64,000 bases of DNA, taken from positions 1,054,001-1,118,000 of the forward strand of contig JADILM010000005.1 in the NCBI GenBank assembly GCA_016617785.1, written 5' to 3'. Shown here in pieces: positions 55,010-64,000 of this stretch. Under the pieces are notes generated by a model. It saw only the letters and a program-made list of their open reading frames with translations, was not told the origin of the DNA and did not search any database. Position 1 is the stretch's first letter. Each line of letters starts with the position of its first letter. Source of the stretch: Sporobolomyces roseus. Its lineage: Eukaryota; Basidiomycota; Microbotryomycetes; Sporidiobolales; Sporidiobolaceae. A program made the translations under genes and the position numbers.

Positions 55010-55117
55010 CTCAGTTGAATGTTAGGAAGCAAGAAGAGAGCGAACGATCTTTGTTTCCTCCCATTCACTTCCACTCTTGCTTCGATCTCGATAGAGAATC
55101 TAGATAGACTCTTAGAA
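55010..55117. promoter_or_regulatory. Compact bidirectional promoter VMA7 / COQ10
   Basis: Only 108 bp separate the two start codons, so both promoters and both leaders must overlap here. No TATA box recognised. Confidence 0.55.
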
Positions 55118-55966
55118 ATGACTTGCACTAGATCAGCTACTTCAAACCTCATTCAACGGATACCCACTCGAATTCAATCGAGATCTTTGTTCAACTTTCC
55201 AAACCCATTTCAATCCACTTCTAACACGTCTAATTCGAATGCACCAATCAAGAAAGGAACCTTGGTAAAGAGAGGGTCGAATTGGGTTTACAACGAGGGA
55301 AAAGTAATGCCGTAAGCCACTCTTTCGTTAGCTTCTTCCTCTCGATCTCGAACAAACCCCTCCTTGTTTGAATGAGTAGATACACACCAAAAGAGTTATA
55401 CACAGTCATAGCCGACGTAGATTCATACCATCAATTCCTACCCTTCACTTCATCATCTCGCGTCCTCTCTGCCTCTCACGCATCCGCTTCGAATTCAACT
55501 AGTCGACCGATACTGAGCGAGAAAGGTTGGTTGGACGTCAAGGAAGGACAGGAGGGGGATCGGTGGAGCATGGATGCGGAATTAAGGATTGGAGCAATGG
55601 GATTCGATGAGGGTTATATCAGTAAAGTTGAAATGATCAAACCCAATTCAGTTAAAGTACGTCTAAGACTCTCCCTCTGCCCCTCCCACTTTCTATTCTC
55701 GTACTGATCAAGAGTGGAGGTTGTTGTAGGCTACAGCGAAAGATGCTTCAATGTTTCGACACCTCGTCAATATTTGGACTTTCACCCCTCTCCCCTCTTC
55801 TCCCTCTTCTTCCGATCGACCACAAACTCAGGTGGATCTCAGTCTCGAATACGCTTTTACTTCTCCGTTGCATGCGGCGGCATTGAGTACCGTTTGGGAC
55901 AAGGTTAGTGCGTTGATGGTACAAAAATTCGAGGAGAGGGTTGGCAAAGTTCATGGGAAACGATAG
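55118..55966 (+). CDS. COQ10: Coenzyme Q-binding protein Coq10 (START domain), mitochondrial
   Basis: Lipid-binding protein of the mitochondrial inner membrane that hands ubiquinone to the respiratory chain. The ATG at 55118 gives MTCTRSATSNLIQRIPTRIQ, an Arg/Ser-rich presequence followed by SRSLFNFPNPF. Exons are joined by introns at about 55313-55380 and 55657-55730. START-fold marks: YTPKELYTVIADVDSYHQFL, PFTSSSRVLSAS, ELRIGAMGFDEGYISKVEMI, FRHLVNIWTFTPLP, TQVDLSLEYAFTSPLHAAAL, and the C-terminal MVQKFEERVGKVHGKR. The words VxDVxxYxxFLPF and V(D/E)FxIxYEF..PL are typical of Coq10 (Polyketide_cyc family). Length without presequence fits. Confidence 0.92.
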
Positions 55967-56432
55967 TTTTCGTTCGTTTGAAGGGGTGTAGCTGAGGGTG
56001 GTGTGTCATACTATAGCATATCTTTATCTTCTATCGAACAGTATCCTTATGGCCGAGGCTGAGGAGTTTGCTGCAAGATTGAGCGTTTCTTGAACTTTGC
56101 GAGATCCCTTCGTTTCGAGTTTGCCTGCTTCGCGAACTTCCCTTCTACTACCGAATCACAGCTCTTTCTACAGACATTCGATCTCGTCGACTCTCGAGGT
56201 CGCGAAGCAGCCACTGGTTTGAAAAACCGAAATTGATTCTTGCGAAATCATTTCCTTGTTTCTTCCTCTCATTTCACTCAACATTCTCCTTTCAGCTCGC
56301 TTCCGCTCTGGTTCATTCTCCCCCTTCCAGCTAAACACTTGCTGTAAGCTGTTCCTCTCTTCCCTCTCCTTCCCTTTCCTCGCTAATCCTCGTCCCCTCA
56401 TCAAGCCCCCATCTCCTCCTCCTCCCCCAAGC
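55967..56432. other. Intergenic
   Basis: 3' region of COQ10 and promoter of the oxidoreductase gene, pyrimidine-rich from 56260 to 56430. No gene seen. Confidence 0.45.
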
Positions 56433-58004
56433 ATGTCCTCCCGAGTCCTACGAGTCGCCATTGTAGGCTGTGGAGAAGTAGCACAAGGTACATTCTACCC
56501 TCTCTCACGCTTCAGAGAGAGACTGACGTAGTTTTGTTGACTGAAACTAAAGTCACTCATCTCCCGACTCTCGCACTCATGAATCACCTGTATCGAGTGA
56601 CAGCATTATCGGATATAAGTCAAGATGCGTTGGATCACTGTTCGAAAAAGTTTGGGGTCGAAAAGAATTTCACTGATTAGTTCGTTTTCGACTTCGTTCT
56701 ATCGCTATACTGAGTTCGAGCTGATAGAGGATTGCCAAAGGAACAGTTATGATATGTTGAAGTATTCGGAAATCGATGTTGTTTTCATCTTAACAGCTGA
56801 TGAATATCATGTATGTCCGACTGATTCTTTCGACGTCCTTCATTCGCTGATTGTCGTTGAGGGTTTGTACGGCCATGTAGACTCCCTATGCGGTAGCCGC
56901 TGCGGAGGCTGGCAAAGCTGTGTTTATCGAGAAACCAATGGCTTTGACAAGGGAGGATGCGGAATCGATTATTCAAGCGCAAGAGAAGAATCAGGTTCGT
57001 TCCTCATCTCTCATCGTGATTCGGATCAAGCTGATGACAACTTGAGGCTGCGCAGGTACCAGTGTTTGTGGGTTACATGAGGAGGTATGCAGAGGCGTTT
57101 TGTGTTTTCAAGAAAATGGTTCAAGAGTTGAAGAGTATCGATTATGTTAGGGCGAGTTCCTGTCGACCGTATCAGATCTCTCTACGCCAGACTATTGCTG
57201 AAGTAGACATTGAGGTCACAGGTGCGGGATATTATTGGAGAGAATGATTTCTTCGTTCAACAATCTGGTGAGTACCTGTTGAATCCTTAGGCTTTTCCAA
57301 GTCGGACGTAGCTTATCGTAGTCATCAAGTCCCACAGGCACATACTCGATCAAAACTTCCGACTTCCCTCCCTCAGCAAACGAAGACCGCCTCTCTCGAG
57401 GTCAACAAATCGCTTCCACCGCCATTCCCTCCCTCGCCTCCTCCACCCGCGACGTCTCGACCTATCGCCTACTCGGCTCTTTAGGCTCTCACGATCTCTC
57501 GGCAATGCGGGAACTGCTCGGATCCCCAAAATCTTGTTTCGCCGCAACGAGGAACAAGGACGATTCGAAACCTTTTATCACTGCTTTGTTGGAATATGAG
57601 GGGTATACATGTGTTTATGAGACGGGGATTGATAATGTAAGAGTGTTTGATGCTAGTATTGAAGTGATGGGAGATGGGAAGAGGTTACGACTGGACTACG
57701 ATACTGTACGATCCTGTTTTTCCCTTTCTTCAGTCTCCTCTGTTCCAGGCCTGACTGGAATTGGTGGATCCGATCGTAGCCTTACGTCAAGGGATTACCG
57801 ATCACGATCAATGTTCGAGAATCGACTACTGATGGACATTACGTCGAGAAGACGATTCGACCAACTTACAAAGATGCCTACACTCTCGAATTAGAAGAAC
57901 TTTATCAAGTCATCGTAAACGGGAAGGAATGTAACACTGGACCGAAAGATGCGATTCAAGATTTAAATATCTTCAACATGATCATGTCGAAATTACGAAA
58001 TTGA
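56433..58004 (+). CDS. Gfo/Idh/MocA-family NAD(P)-dependent oxidoreductase
   Basis: Sugar- or inositol-type dehydrogenase family. The ATG at 56433 gives MSSRVLRVAIVGCGEVAQ, the Rossmann dinucleotide-binding loop. Next: THLPTLALMNHLYRVTALSD, DALDHCSKKFGVEKNF, YSEIDVVFILTADEYH, TPYAVAAAEAGKAVFIEKPM (the EKP motif whose Lys takes part in catalysis), ALTREDAESIIQAQEKNQ, and VPVFVGYMRRYAEAFCVFKK. The C-terminal alpha/beta domain has HDLSAMRELLGSPKSCFAA, LEYEGYTCVYETGIDNVRVF, and a tail LYQVIVNGKECNTGPKDAIQ. About seven introns, several short. The family is clear; the substrate is not. It converges on the next gene with 76 bp between stops. Confidence 0.88.
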
Positions 58005-58080
58005 GGGAAATTTTTGACAACAACGGGGGTATTATAGACAAGATATAGAGATGTTATATATATATAGAAGGGGTAGGGAC

Positions 58081-59927
58081 TTAGTTTGGAGTGATAGATC
58101 TGGAATCGGAACCAGTACCATCACCTATCAAAACTGCGACGACTTTTCTCAACCTCTTTACTTCACCTTCCAAAGCTAATCCCCGCTCTTGTTCCCGTTC
58201 CAACGCTTCTGAAGTATCCGAACAAGTGACACAGATTGACGTTGAAGTTGAACAGGATGTGTTGGAGGGCGAGGAGAAGAGTGGATCGATGTGAGATGAG
58301 GGAGGGGATGAAGTATTGGTCGATGCAACGGAAGAAGAAGGGAACCTCCATTGAGCGAGTGGCGACACGGGCGGAGGACGGAGAGGGTGAGGAGTCGAAA
58401 CTTCGAGGTGGAGAGGAGGTAGAGGGACCGGAGGTGAGATCAACGATTTGCGAACTTGAGATGGTCTTCGAGATGCTGACTTTGCTGACTTCTTTCTTGA
58501 TAGAGATCGACGTATAGAGCAGCAGCGCTCTTGATGCGTGACAGGAGTGGGTGCAGGAGAGGTGGTGGGCGTAGCAGGAAGCGAAGCGCTTCGACCTCTT
58601 TCGAGAATTGGTTTCGATCGAGTCGCGAAGAGGGGAGCGATCGTGTGAGTCGAACGGCGGAGGCGAGTCTTTCGCTGAGTCTTGGGTATCGACGAAGAGG
58701 AAGTGAACGGAGGTGAGTTGGGGAGCGAGGGAAGGGATGAAGAGCCCGAGGCGGTCGAAGGGAAAGGTGACCAAGAATCGTCGCTTGCTCGCTGACGAGA
58801 AAGACTTGGAGGTGGCGGTGCTCGACGAGGAGTAGGAAGAGTTGAGAAATTGGTGAAAGGGAGCGGTGAGGAATGGGTTGACTCTGAAGGTCGTCGATCG
58901 GTTGAAGGACTCGTTGGAGGTGTGTCGAGCTGAGCGTTCCCTCCCCTGTTCTTCTCTTGTTCCCTCTGTTCCTCATCCTCTCCCTCCGTTCTCGAATTCT
59001 CAGCCTCACGTCCTTGTCCTTCCTTCTTTACCTCTCCTTCTTCGACAGCGAACCAAGGAAACCCTTCCTCCTCCTCAAACTTCTCCATAACTAGCGCGCT
59101 GACCAATCCTTCCACATCCTCCTTCAAGTCAGGCGATGGAAGAAGGGAGAGTATATCGAGTAGAGCGAACGTTCCGAAGGGGGAAAGAGGCGAAGGAGGT
59201 TCCTGAGCGAAAGTGCGAAGAGTGAGAGGAGAGATCGGGCCAGTCGAAGGAGAGTCGGACGAGGTGAGAGCTGGTAGATGGGTAGATGTAAGAGACCTGG
59301 CCGCGCAAGGAGGAGAAATTGAAGCAGGTTGAATCCCGAATAAATCAAAGATTCGTTGTAATCCAGCTTTGGTTTCCTCCTCTTCATCTGGATCTTTCTC
59401 TTCCATCTCGTCCACCTCGACAGCATTCGGAGTGTACATGTCGACACTTCGTTCCGACTCGGTTCTCCTCATGGATCGAATCGTCGTATCCGTGCTGAAA
59501 GCAGAAAAGGGTTGGGGACGACTCAAGGCGGTGACTCGAGGGAATGGGTAGGAAGGAGATCTTGGAGACATCGACTGTATTTGAAAGGCTGACGATGAGG
59601 GATGATGGGGAGAGGTCGCACAATCGTCGGGAGATGCGAAAACGAGACCGCTGGGTCGAGCTTGAATCGAAGGTCTTCGCGTTTGCTCTGTTTTCTTCGA
59701 CAGTGACAAGTCAGCACTTCCCTTCCAATCTTCAGGCCAGACAGTCGAAACTCACCCTGTGGCAAATGCTCAGGAGTCCAACTAGGTCTCCTCGCGAACC
59801 TGACTTTGTCCGAATAAGCTTGAAGAGTCGGTGAAACGGGTGATGTCATTCCCGAACCCTGAGTAGGGGACATTGGATCACTGAGAACTCTTCGATTAGC
59901 TGGAAGGTTGAGGCGAGGTGGAGTCAT
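58081..59927 (-). CDS. Ser/Pro-rich protein of unknown function with C-terminal coiled coil
   Basis: Not recognised. The ATG at 59927 gives MTPPRLNLPANRRVLSDPMS; exon 1 ends after PEHLPQ, and an intron of about 70 nt joins it to EQTRRPSIQARPSGLVFAS in frame. Seen: many SP/TP sites (SPTQGSG, MTSPVSPTLQ, TPPTSPSTDRRPSES), an acidic stretch (DEMEEKDPDEEEETKAGL), FDLFGIQPASISPP, a basic patch (RRSLSRKKSAKSASRR), and near the C-terminus a short coiled coil (ALEREQERGLALEGEVKRLR) followed by KVVAVLIGDGTG. The SP/TP density suggests a target of cyclin-dependent or MAP kinases. I find no catalytic domain. Confidence 0.6.
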
Positions 59928-60999
59928 GTTGATGTGCGAAGTGTCAAGAGCAAAAAGTGAAAGGAGGGAGTCTAAGGTGAAGTTGAAAGATCGAAGGAAG
60001 ACTCTGATCGACCGAAGTGACCGAGAGCGAGCAACCACAGGATTCGAGGCATGAAAGGAGGTAGGTGCGAAGGAACGTCGCCTTGCAATGACAATGGGGA
60101 AGAAATCGCACGAAGGGTTACAACTCGAACGACGTTCCTGTTCGTTCGCACACCTCGAGAGAACGTAAAGTGACGCTAGCAGACGTTCCGAGGACGCTCA
60201 GCACAGTATTCCGATGATGCGCTCGACGAACGAGGAGAACGAACAATTCGTCGAAAGCTCTCGATGTTAGATCGACAACGGAACTACGAGCTTCGAAAAC
60301 CGTGTGATGCGCCTGATACTCACCAACGGCTCCGATATCGGGGGTATCAAATCGAGAGCAAATTGGAAACTGATCCCTTTGTTCTTTCGTAAAACTCGAA
60401 TCTTTCGCATCTCCTCCGCTCTCTGCGACTCACAGTCCAAGCAGCAACATGAAGACAGACAGATGAGTTTGCGATATTCGTAGCTGACGTCCACTGACGC
60501 AAAGGCGACACGAAGATGCGAGATTTCTTGACGATAAATTGGGTGAAGAGGTGTGAGCATACTCAAGGGCGTGGAGCGAAGAGGGGAGTCGTACCTGTTT
60601 GAGGCCGAAGGAAGGGCTCGGTATACGAACGCTATACTTTCTCGCGGGTCACACCGAGAAACGGAGAGAAGATTTCCGGCTGAAACCGCTGAGAGGACGA
60701 GCGAGCGACGAGAGAAAGAATTGAAAGAGTCGCCCAGTAGTAGTAAAGTAGCTGCGAGAAGAAGCTCTCGTAGATTAGAGTGCTTGAGTAATTGCTTGGT
60801 ATTGCGAGTTGTAGAGGGAATACAGGAGAATGGAACTATGATCGGAAGAGGGAGGAAAGTGAGGGTCTGCCAGAAGAGATGTGTAGAGACCGTAAGCTGT
60901 CGAGTACTGCTGATCTACCACTCGAGACACTGTGGGAAGAACGAAGCGGAACTATCAGCGACTCAATCGAGAGCCATAGGTTTAAAAACTCGTTCTAAC
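59928..60999. other. Intergenic, 1.07 kb without a recognised gene
   Basis: Upstream region of the Ser/Pro-rich gene and 3' region of the uS13m gene. Open frames on both strands (for example 60267-60566 minus) have no start context, intron logic or domain. No tRNA seen. Confidence 0.4.
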
Positions 61000-61668
61000 T
61001 CACCTGATCGATCCATTCGTACTCAAGGTCGAGTAACCCCTCCTCTCGATCCTATTCAACTTTTTCGCAGTTTTACCATTCGTCCTATTCCTCTGACCCC
61101 TCACCGGCAATCCCATCGCATGTTGCCTCCCCTTGAGCGTTCCAACTGTCCTATGATGCGCGATATCAGCTCTCATACTCCTCCTCAAATCCTCCTCTAT
61201 CAACAAACTCGGGATTGGATCTTGTGCGGTTGGTGGAGGGTCGCGAGGGGTTAATTGGGAAGTTGAGGGAGAGGAGGAGGAGGAGGAAAGGGAGAAAGGA
61301 AGGAGAGGGGTTGAGGGTCGAGGAGCAGCTGCAGGGGCGGAGAGGAGGGCAGAGAGTGCGTTCGTTTGAGGCTCGGTCAAATCGGATACTCGCATTTGGT
61401 CGTGGAATTGAAGGCGTGCCATGATTCGGGACGAGGTGCGATGGTTGATTCCGTGGAATGCTAGTAAAGCGATCTAGATCAATGAGAACTCGTCAGTATT
61501 GATTTAAGATAGTTTAGATACTTTCTAGAGTAAGTTCGAGGTAGTGCAAGACTGACTTTGACTAGCTTTCGATCTGGTAGAGTCGCTCCGAGTAAATTGA
61601 CCACTGTACAAGCGAGAAGAGTCAGCATGCGCAGAGTGGGATAGTTTGAGAGGTTCGGATCACTCACT
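61000..61668 (-). CDS. Mitochondrial small-subunit ribosomal protein uS13m (Sws2 type)
   Basis: Head protein of the mitoribosome small subunit. Exons (minus): 61668 (the A of ATG), 61603-61557 and 61473-61000; the sum is 522 nt, 173 residues in frame. The start codon is split: A, then intron 61667-61604, then TG. Seen: MVNLLGATLPDRKLVKIALL, AFHGINHRTSSRIMARLQFH, MRVSDLTEPQTNALSALL, a Ser/Pro-rich insert, then LLIEEDLRRSMRADIAHHRT, VGTLKGRQHAMGLPVRGQRN and RTNGKTAKKLNRIERRG. The G(R)RH..GLPVRGQRTRTN block is the uS13 signature. The insert is unusual for the family. After the last exon AGG-TGA reads as a stop, but GTGAGT could also be a donor. Confidence 0.88.
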
Positions 61669-61942
61669 ATTGTCTGTCTAGCTGTTCAGTGGAGTGTGTG
61701 AGGTGTAATCGAGGTTGATGAATTCAGCTGTTTGATGAAAGAGGAGTATCAGCTCCGTTCGAGGACAGCTAAGCAAGCAATGACGAGTACTCACGAGTGC
61801 TCTTGTAGCTCTCTAGTCTTCTTCAGCGGTGATATTGTGGTTCGTGTTGATCAGGGTCGAATTCCAAACCTTTTTTCTCTTTTGACTTCCTCCACTTCAC
61901 TCTCATCTTCAAACCCCGACCCCGTCCACTCTAGAGGTCAGC
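61669..61942. promoter_or_regulatory. Divergent region uS13m / LCP5
   Basis: 274 bp between the start of the uS13m first coding base and the LCP5 ATG. Both encode ribosome-related proteins, so co-regulation is plausible. No named site recognised. Confidence 0.45.
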
Positions 61943-63257
61943 ATGAGCTCGAGTAACTCACCAGTAGATTCAGGGGGCGTTTCCCAAGCTGAATTGGATC
62001 AAGTTAGATCACTTCTCTCCGATGTTAAACAAGGCGCTCAATCAGTCAGGGAAGCTGCAAAAGGATGGAAGGACAGGTATGCCATCGCTCTCAACATCTC
62101 TACCTATCAACTGAATTGATGCTGGAATGCTCGAGGTGCACAGGTTGAATTCAACCGCAGAATTGACTTACCCTTCTGGAATATCCTTACTCTCACTCAA
62201 GAACCACTTACTCCTCTCCTACCTCCACCACCTCGTCGCTCTCTTCACCCTCAAACTCTCCTCCACTTCCTTGACGAGCACGGAAGGCGGTCAAGTAGTT
62301 GCAAGTCTCGTCAAGCTGAGAGTCGTATTAGAGAAAGTCGCACCGTTGGAACAGAAATTGAAATACCAAGTAGAGAAGTTGGTTAGGAAAGCGGATCAGG
62401 CTGCCGAAGGAGCAGATCAAGAAGATGTTTTGAATGGTATGTTCCAAACTCTCACTTGTGGGTTTTACTTTTCGAAAAGCTGATTCTTTTGAGGTTGGTT
62501 TTAGACCCTCTTGCATTCCGACCGAATCCTTCTAACCTCGTACTGGATCGGACTGCGTCGGAAGACGAGGATGAGGCAGAAATGGGAGGTGATGGAGATC
62601 GTTCAGCAGTTTATCGACCACCTCGTTTGGCAGCTATGCCTTATGTCGAAGGACCCGCGAAAGGTACGTTCACTATTTCTACTCACATCACTCTTGTCAG
62701 GAAGTGAATTGATATCGATGTGAACTGTCTCTCTCTCAACAGGCAAAAAAGCAAAGAAAACGGATCGACCGTCTCACCTCATCTCCGACATGTCTGCTGG
62801 ATTATCTTCTTCGACTCCTTACGGCGAAACGACGACTGGTCTCTCAGTCTCTCAAGATCCTTCCATGCAATCCGGTACCGCACGCCATTTGAAACGAGTC
62901 GAAGATTACGAGATGGATCATTTCACTCGAATGCGCATGTCCAAGAAAGACGCGAAACGTCGACGTGCGGAGGAAGAAGAGGTCGCGTTTGGTGGATTGG
63001 GTGCTGGAAAGGGAGGGAAAAGGAGGTTGGGTGGATTCGGTGCAGAGTTTGATGATTTGTTGGGAGGGGATCGTGGAGGGGATAAGAAGAGGAGTGAGGC
63101 GTATGATCAGATGAGGGGAATGAAGAAGCAAAAGACGGAGAGGAAAGAGAGGGACGTTGATGGTGTCGGATCGAGTGGATTGACTGGTGGAAGTGGTGGA
63201 CCCGCGAAGAAGAGTAAGAACAAGTTTGACAGGGCCGTATCGCGATCGAGGGGTTGA
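61943..63257 (+). CDS. LCP5: Sas10/Utp3-family ribosome biogenesis factor Lcp5 (neuroguidin)
   Basis: Nucleolar component of the small-subunit processome, needed for 18S rRNA maturation. The ATG at 61943 gives MSSSNSPVDSGGVSQAELDQ. Exons joined by short introns at about 62078-62140, 62434-62500 and 62660-62740. Seen: SAS10/UTP3 domain (LTYPSGISLLSLKNHLLLSY, LHHLVALFTLKL, LRVVLEKVAPLEQKLKYQVE, KLVRKADQAAEG), then DPLAFRPNPSNLVLD, the conserved AVYRPPRLAAMPYVE, and a C-terminal basic part (MRMSKKDAKRRRAEEEE, GGLGAGKGGKRRLGGFGAEF, RGMKKQKTERKERD, KKSKNKFDRAVSRSRG). This order is diagnostic for Lcp5/neuroguidin. Confidence 0.93.
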
Positions 63258-63361
63258 ACTCGGTATCTCGCATTCTTTCTTTTCGCAATTATCGCATTTC
63301 TTTTCTCGAATTCGACAAGAGAATGGAAAGTGTTCTGACATCCAGAGAGATCCACCTCGTT

Positions 63362-64000
63362 TCAAGCATTCCCTACGATTCCTGCGCCTTCCCCACTCGT
63401 CAACATCCTGATCAATTCGACCGCATCCTGATCCAACTCGAATCCCTCGTTTTGTTCAAAGACGGACCAATCGAAAAAGAACTCGTCTGTCGCAGCAATG
63501 GTCGAGGCGCCGACTCCTATCAGACGCTCGAAGCTCGAGATAACTTGGTCGAAGATGGCGATGTAGCGAGAAGCTGAAGGCGGGAGGGAGCTGCTGATCC
63601 CGAGGAGAACGAGTGAACAGTTTGAAAGGTCTTGATCTCGAGTAGTGTCTAGACCAGTAATGGCGTTGGTCGATGTCGGACTTGCCCTGCGATCAACCGA
63701 AGCTCGTAAACTCGTAAGCGGCGAAGTAGGCTGACATGCAAGATCTCGCTCACCAGGATGAAAACATCAAACAGATCCCGTCGACGAAACTATCGTGAAA
63801 GTTCTGCCAGTTGCGGGACAGCACCTTGTCGTTGAGCATCGATAGTGATAGCTTGATTGCCGCTCTCGCCGATCGAATGCAGACAGAATGGACGTTGTCG
63901 GATTGATTTGGAAACGATGGAGACGGGCGATGAAGAAGGAGACAAGCGCGATGGAAAGCGAGAGTCAGGATATTAAACTCTGACGTCTGAGGGACCGCTA
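63362..64000 (-). CDS. C-terminal part of a fungal Zn2Cys6-type transcription factor, runs off the right edge
   Basis: Minus-strand coding sequence without its start in the window; an intron ends before the exon that begins near 63704 (donor about 63773-63774). Reading upstream to downstream: HSVCIRSARAAIKLSLSMLN, DKVLSRNWQNFHDSFVDG, ICLMFSSW spliced to ASPTSTNAITGL, then LGISSSLPPSASRYIAIFDQ, VISSFERLIG and the end RMLTSGEGAGIVGNA with the TGA at 63362-63364. The pattern C...ARxAI then N(W)....H.SFxxG is typical of the C-terminus of the fungal_trans domain. The DNA-binding N-terminus lies outside the window. Family call is moderate. Confidence 0.6.

Noticed and set aside
58055..58075. Short AT-dinucleotide run as a functional repeat
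   Set aside because: A short simple repeat between convergent genes; no further structure.
60553..61254. 233-codon plus-strand frame opposite the uS13m gene
   Set aside because: It is antisense to the uS13m coding exon, which has strong homology; the frame has no domain.

Overview
The window looks like nuclear DNA of a fungus, most probably a basidiomycete yeast or yeast-like species; Pucciniomycotina is a guess from gene style, not a proven placement. The signs are dense genes on both strands, many short spliceosomal introns (mostly about 55-80 nt, GT-AG, with a CTGAC-like branch site 10-30 nt before the acceptor), several very small exons, and fungal or eukaryotic housekeeping proteins (Blm10, Gid8, U5-40K, Vma7, Coq10, Lcp5, mitochondrial uS13). 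There is no sign of an organelle, bacterial or viral sequence, no tRNA or rRNA that I can see, and no intact transposon.

Layout. 1-7051 (+): 3' part of the proteasome activator gene BLM10, ending in the Tyr-Tyr-Ala tail. 7432-8945 (+): FHA-domain protein of Tos4 type. 9108-11336 (-): Ser-rich protein of unknown role. 11732-13309 (-): GID8, head to head with a LisH/WD40 protein (13601-15213, +). 15647-17962 (+): Dal5/Tna1-type MFS anion transporter. 18083-18710: orphan 3' tail of an ABC-F gene. 19277-20053 (-): decayed F-box gene. 20728-21852 (+): F-box gene. 22514-23005 (+): unknown. 23174-23963 (-): secreted Cys-rich protein. 24674-26214 (+): U5 snRNP 40K WD40 protein. 26570-28159 (+): peroxisomal-type carrier. 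28751-29744 (-): unknown gene, frameshifted by a 25-bp duplication. 30048-31698 (-): stomatin. 32456-33500 (+): zinc-knuckle protein. 33786-35967 (+): MCT-type MFS transporter. 36185-37722 (-): mitochondrial carrier. 38244-45124 (+): tandem array of four F-box genes, one with an in-frame stop. 45172-48201 (-) and 48514-53923 (+): molybdenum cofactor sulfurase and xanthine dehydrogenase, head to head. 54249-55009 (-): VMA7, and 55118-55966 (+): COQ10, head to head. 56433-58004 (+): Gfo/Idh/MocA oxidoreductase. 58081-59927 (-): Ser/Pro-rich unknown. 61000-61668 (-): mitochondrial uS13, head to head with LCP5 (61943-63257, +). 63362 to the right edge (-): C-terminal part of a fungal transcription factor.

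How genes work together. The clearest functional pair is the Moco sulfurase and xanthine dehydrogenase genes: the first makes the sulfurated cofactor the second needs, they share a 312-bp divergent promoter, and that promoter holds two GATAAG sites typical of nitrogen-controlled purine catabolism. The most unusual part is the F-box family: four tandem genes plus one single gene and one decayed copy, with a shared design (N-terminal F-box, LRR-like body, usually an intronless coding region, an intron just before the start codon and often another at the stop codon). This looks like an actively duplicating and decaying lineage-specific family. Other points of interest are start codons split by introns (two genes), microexons that carry signature motifs, and GTTCGT splice donors in three genes.
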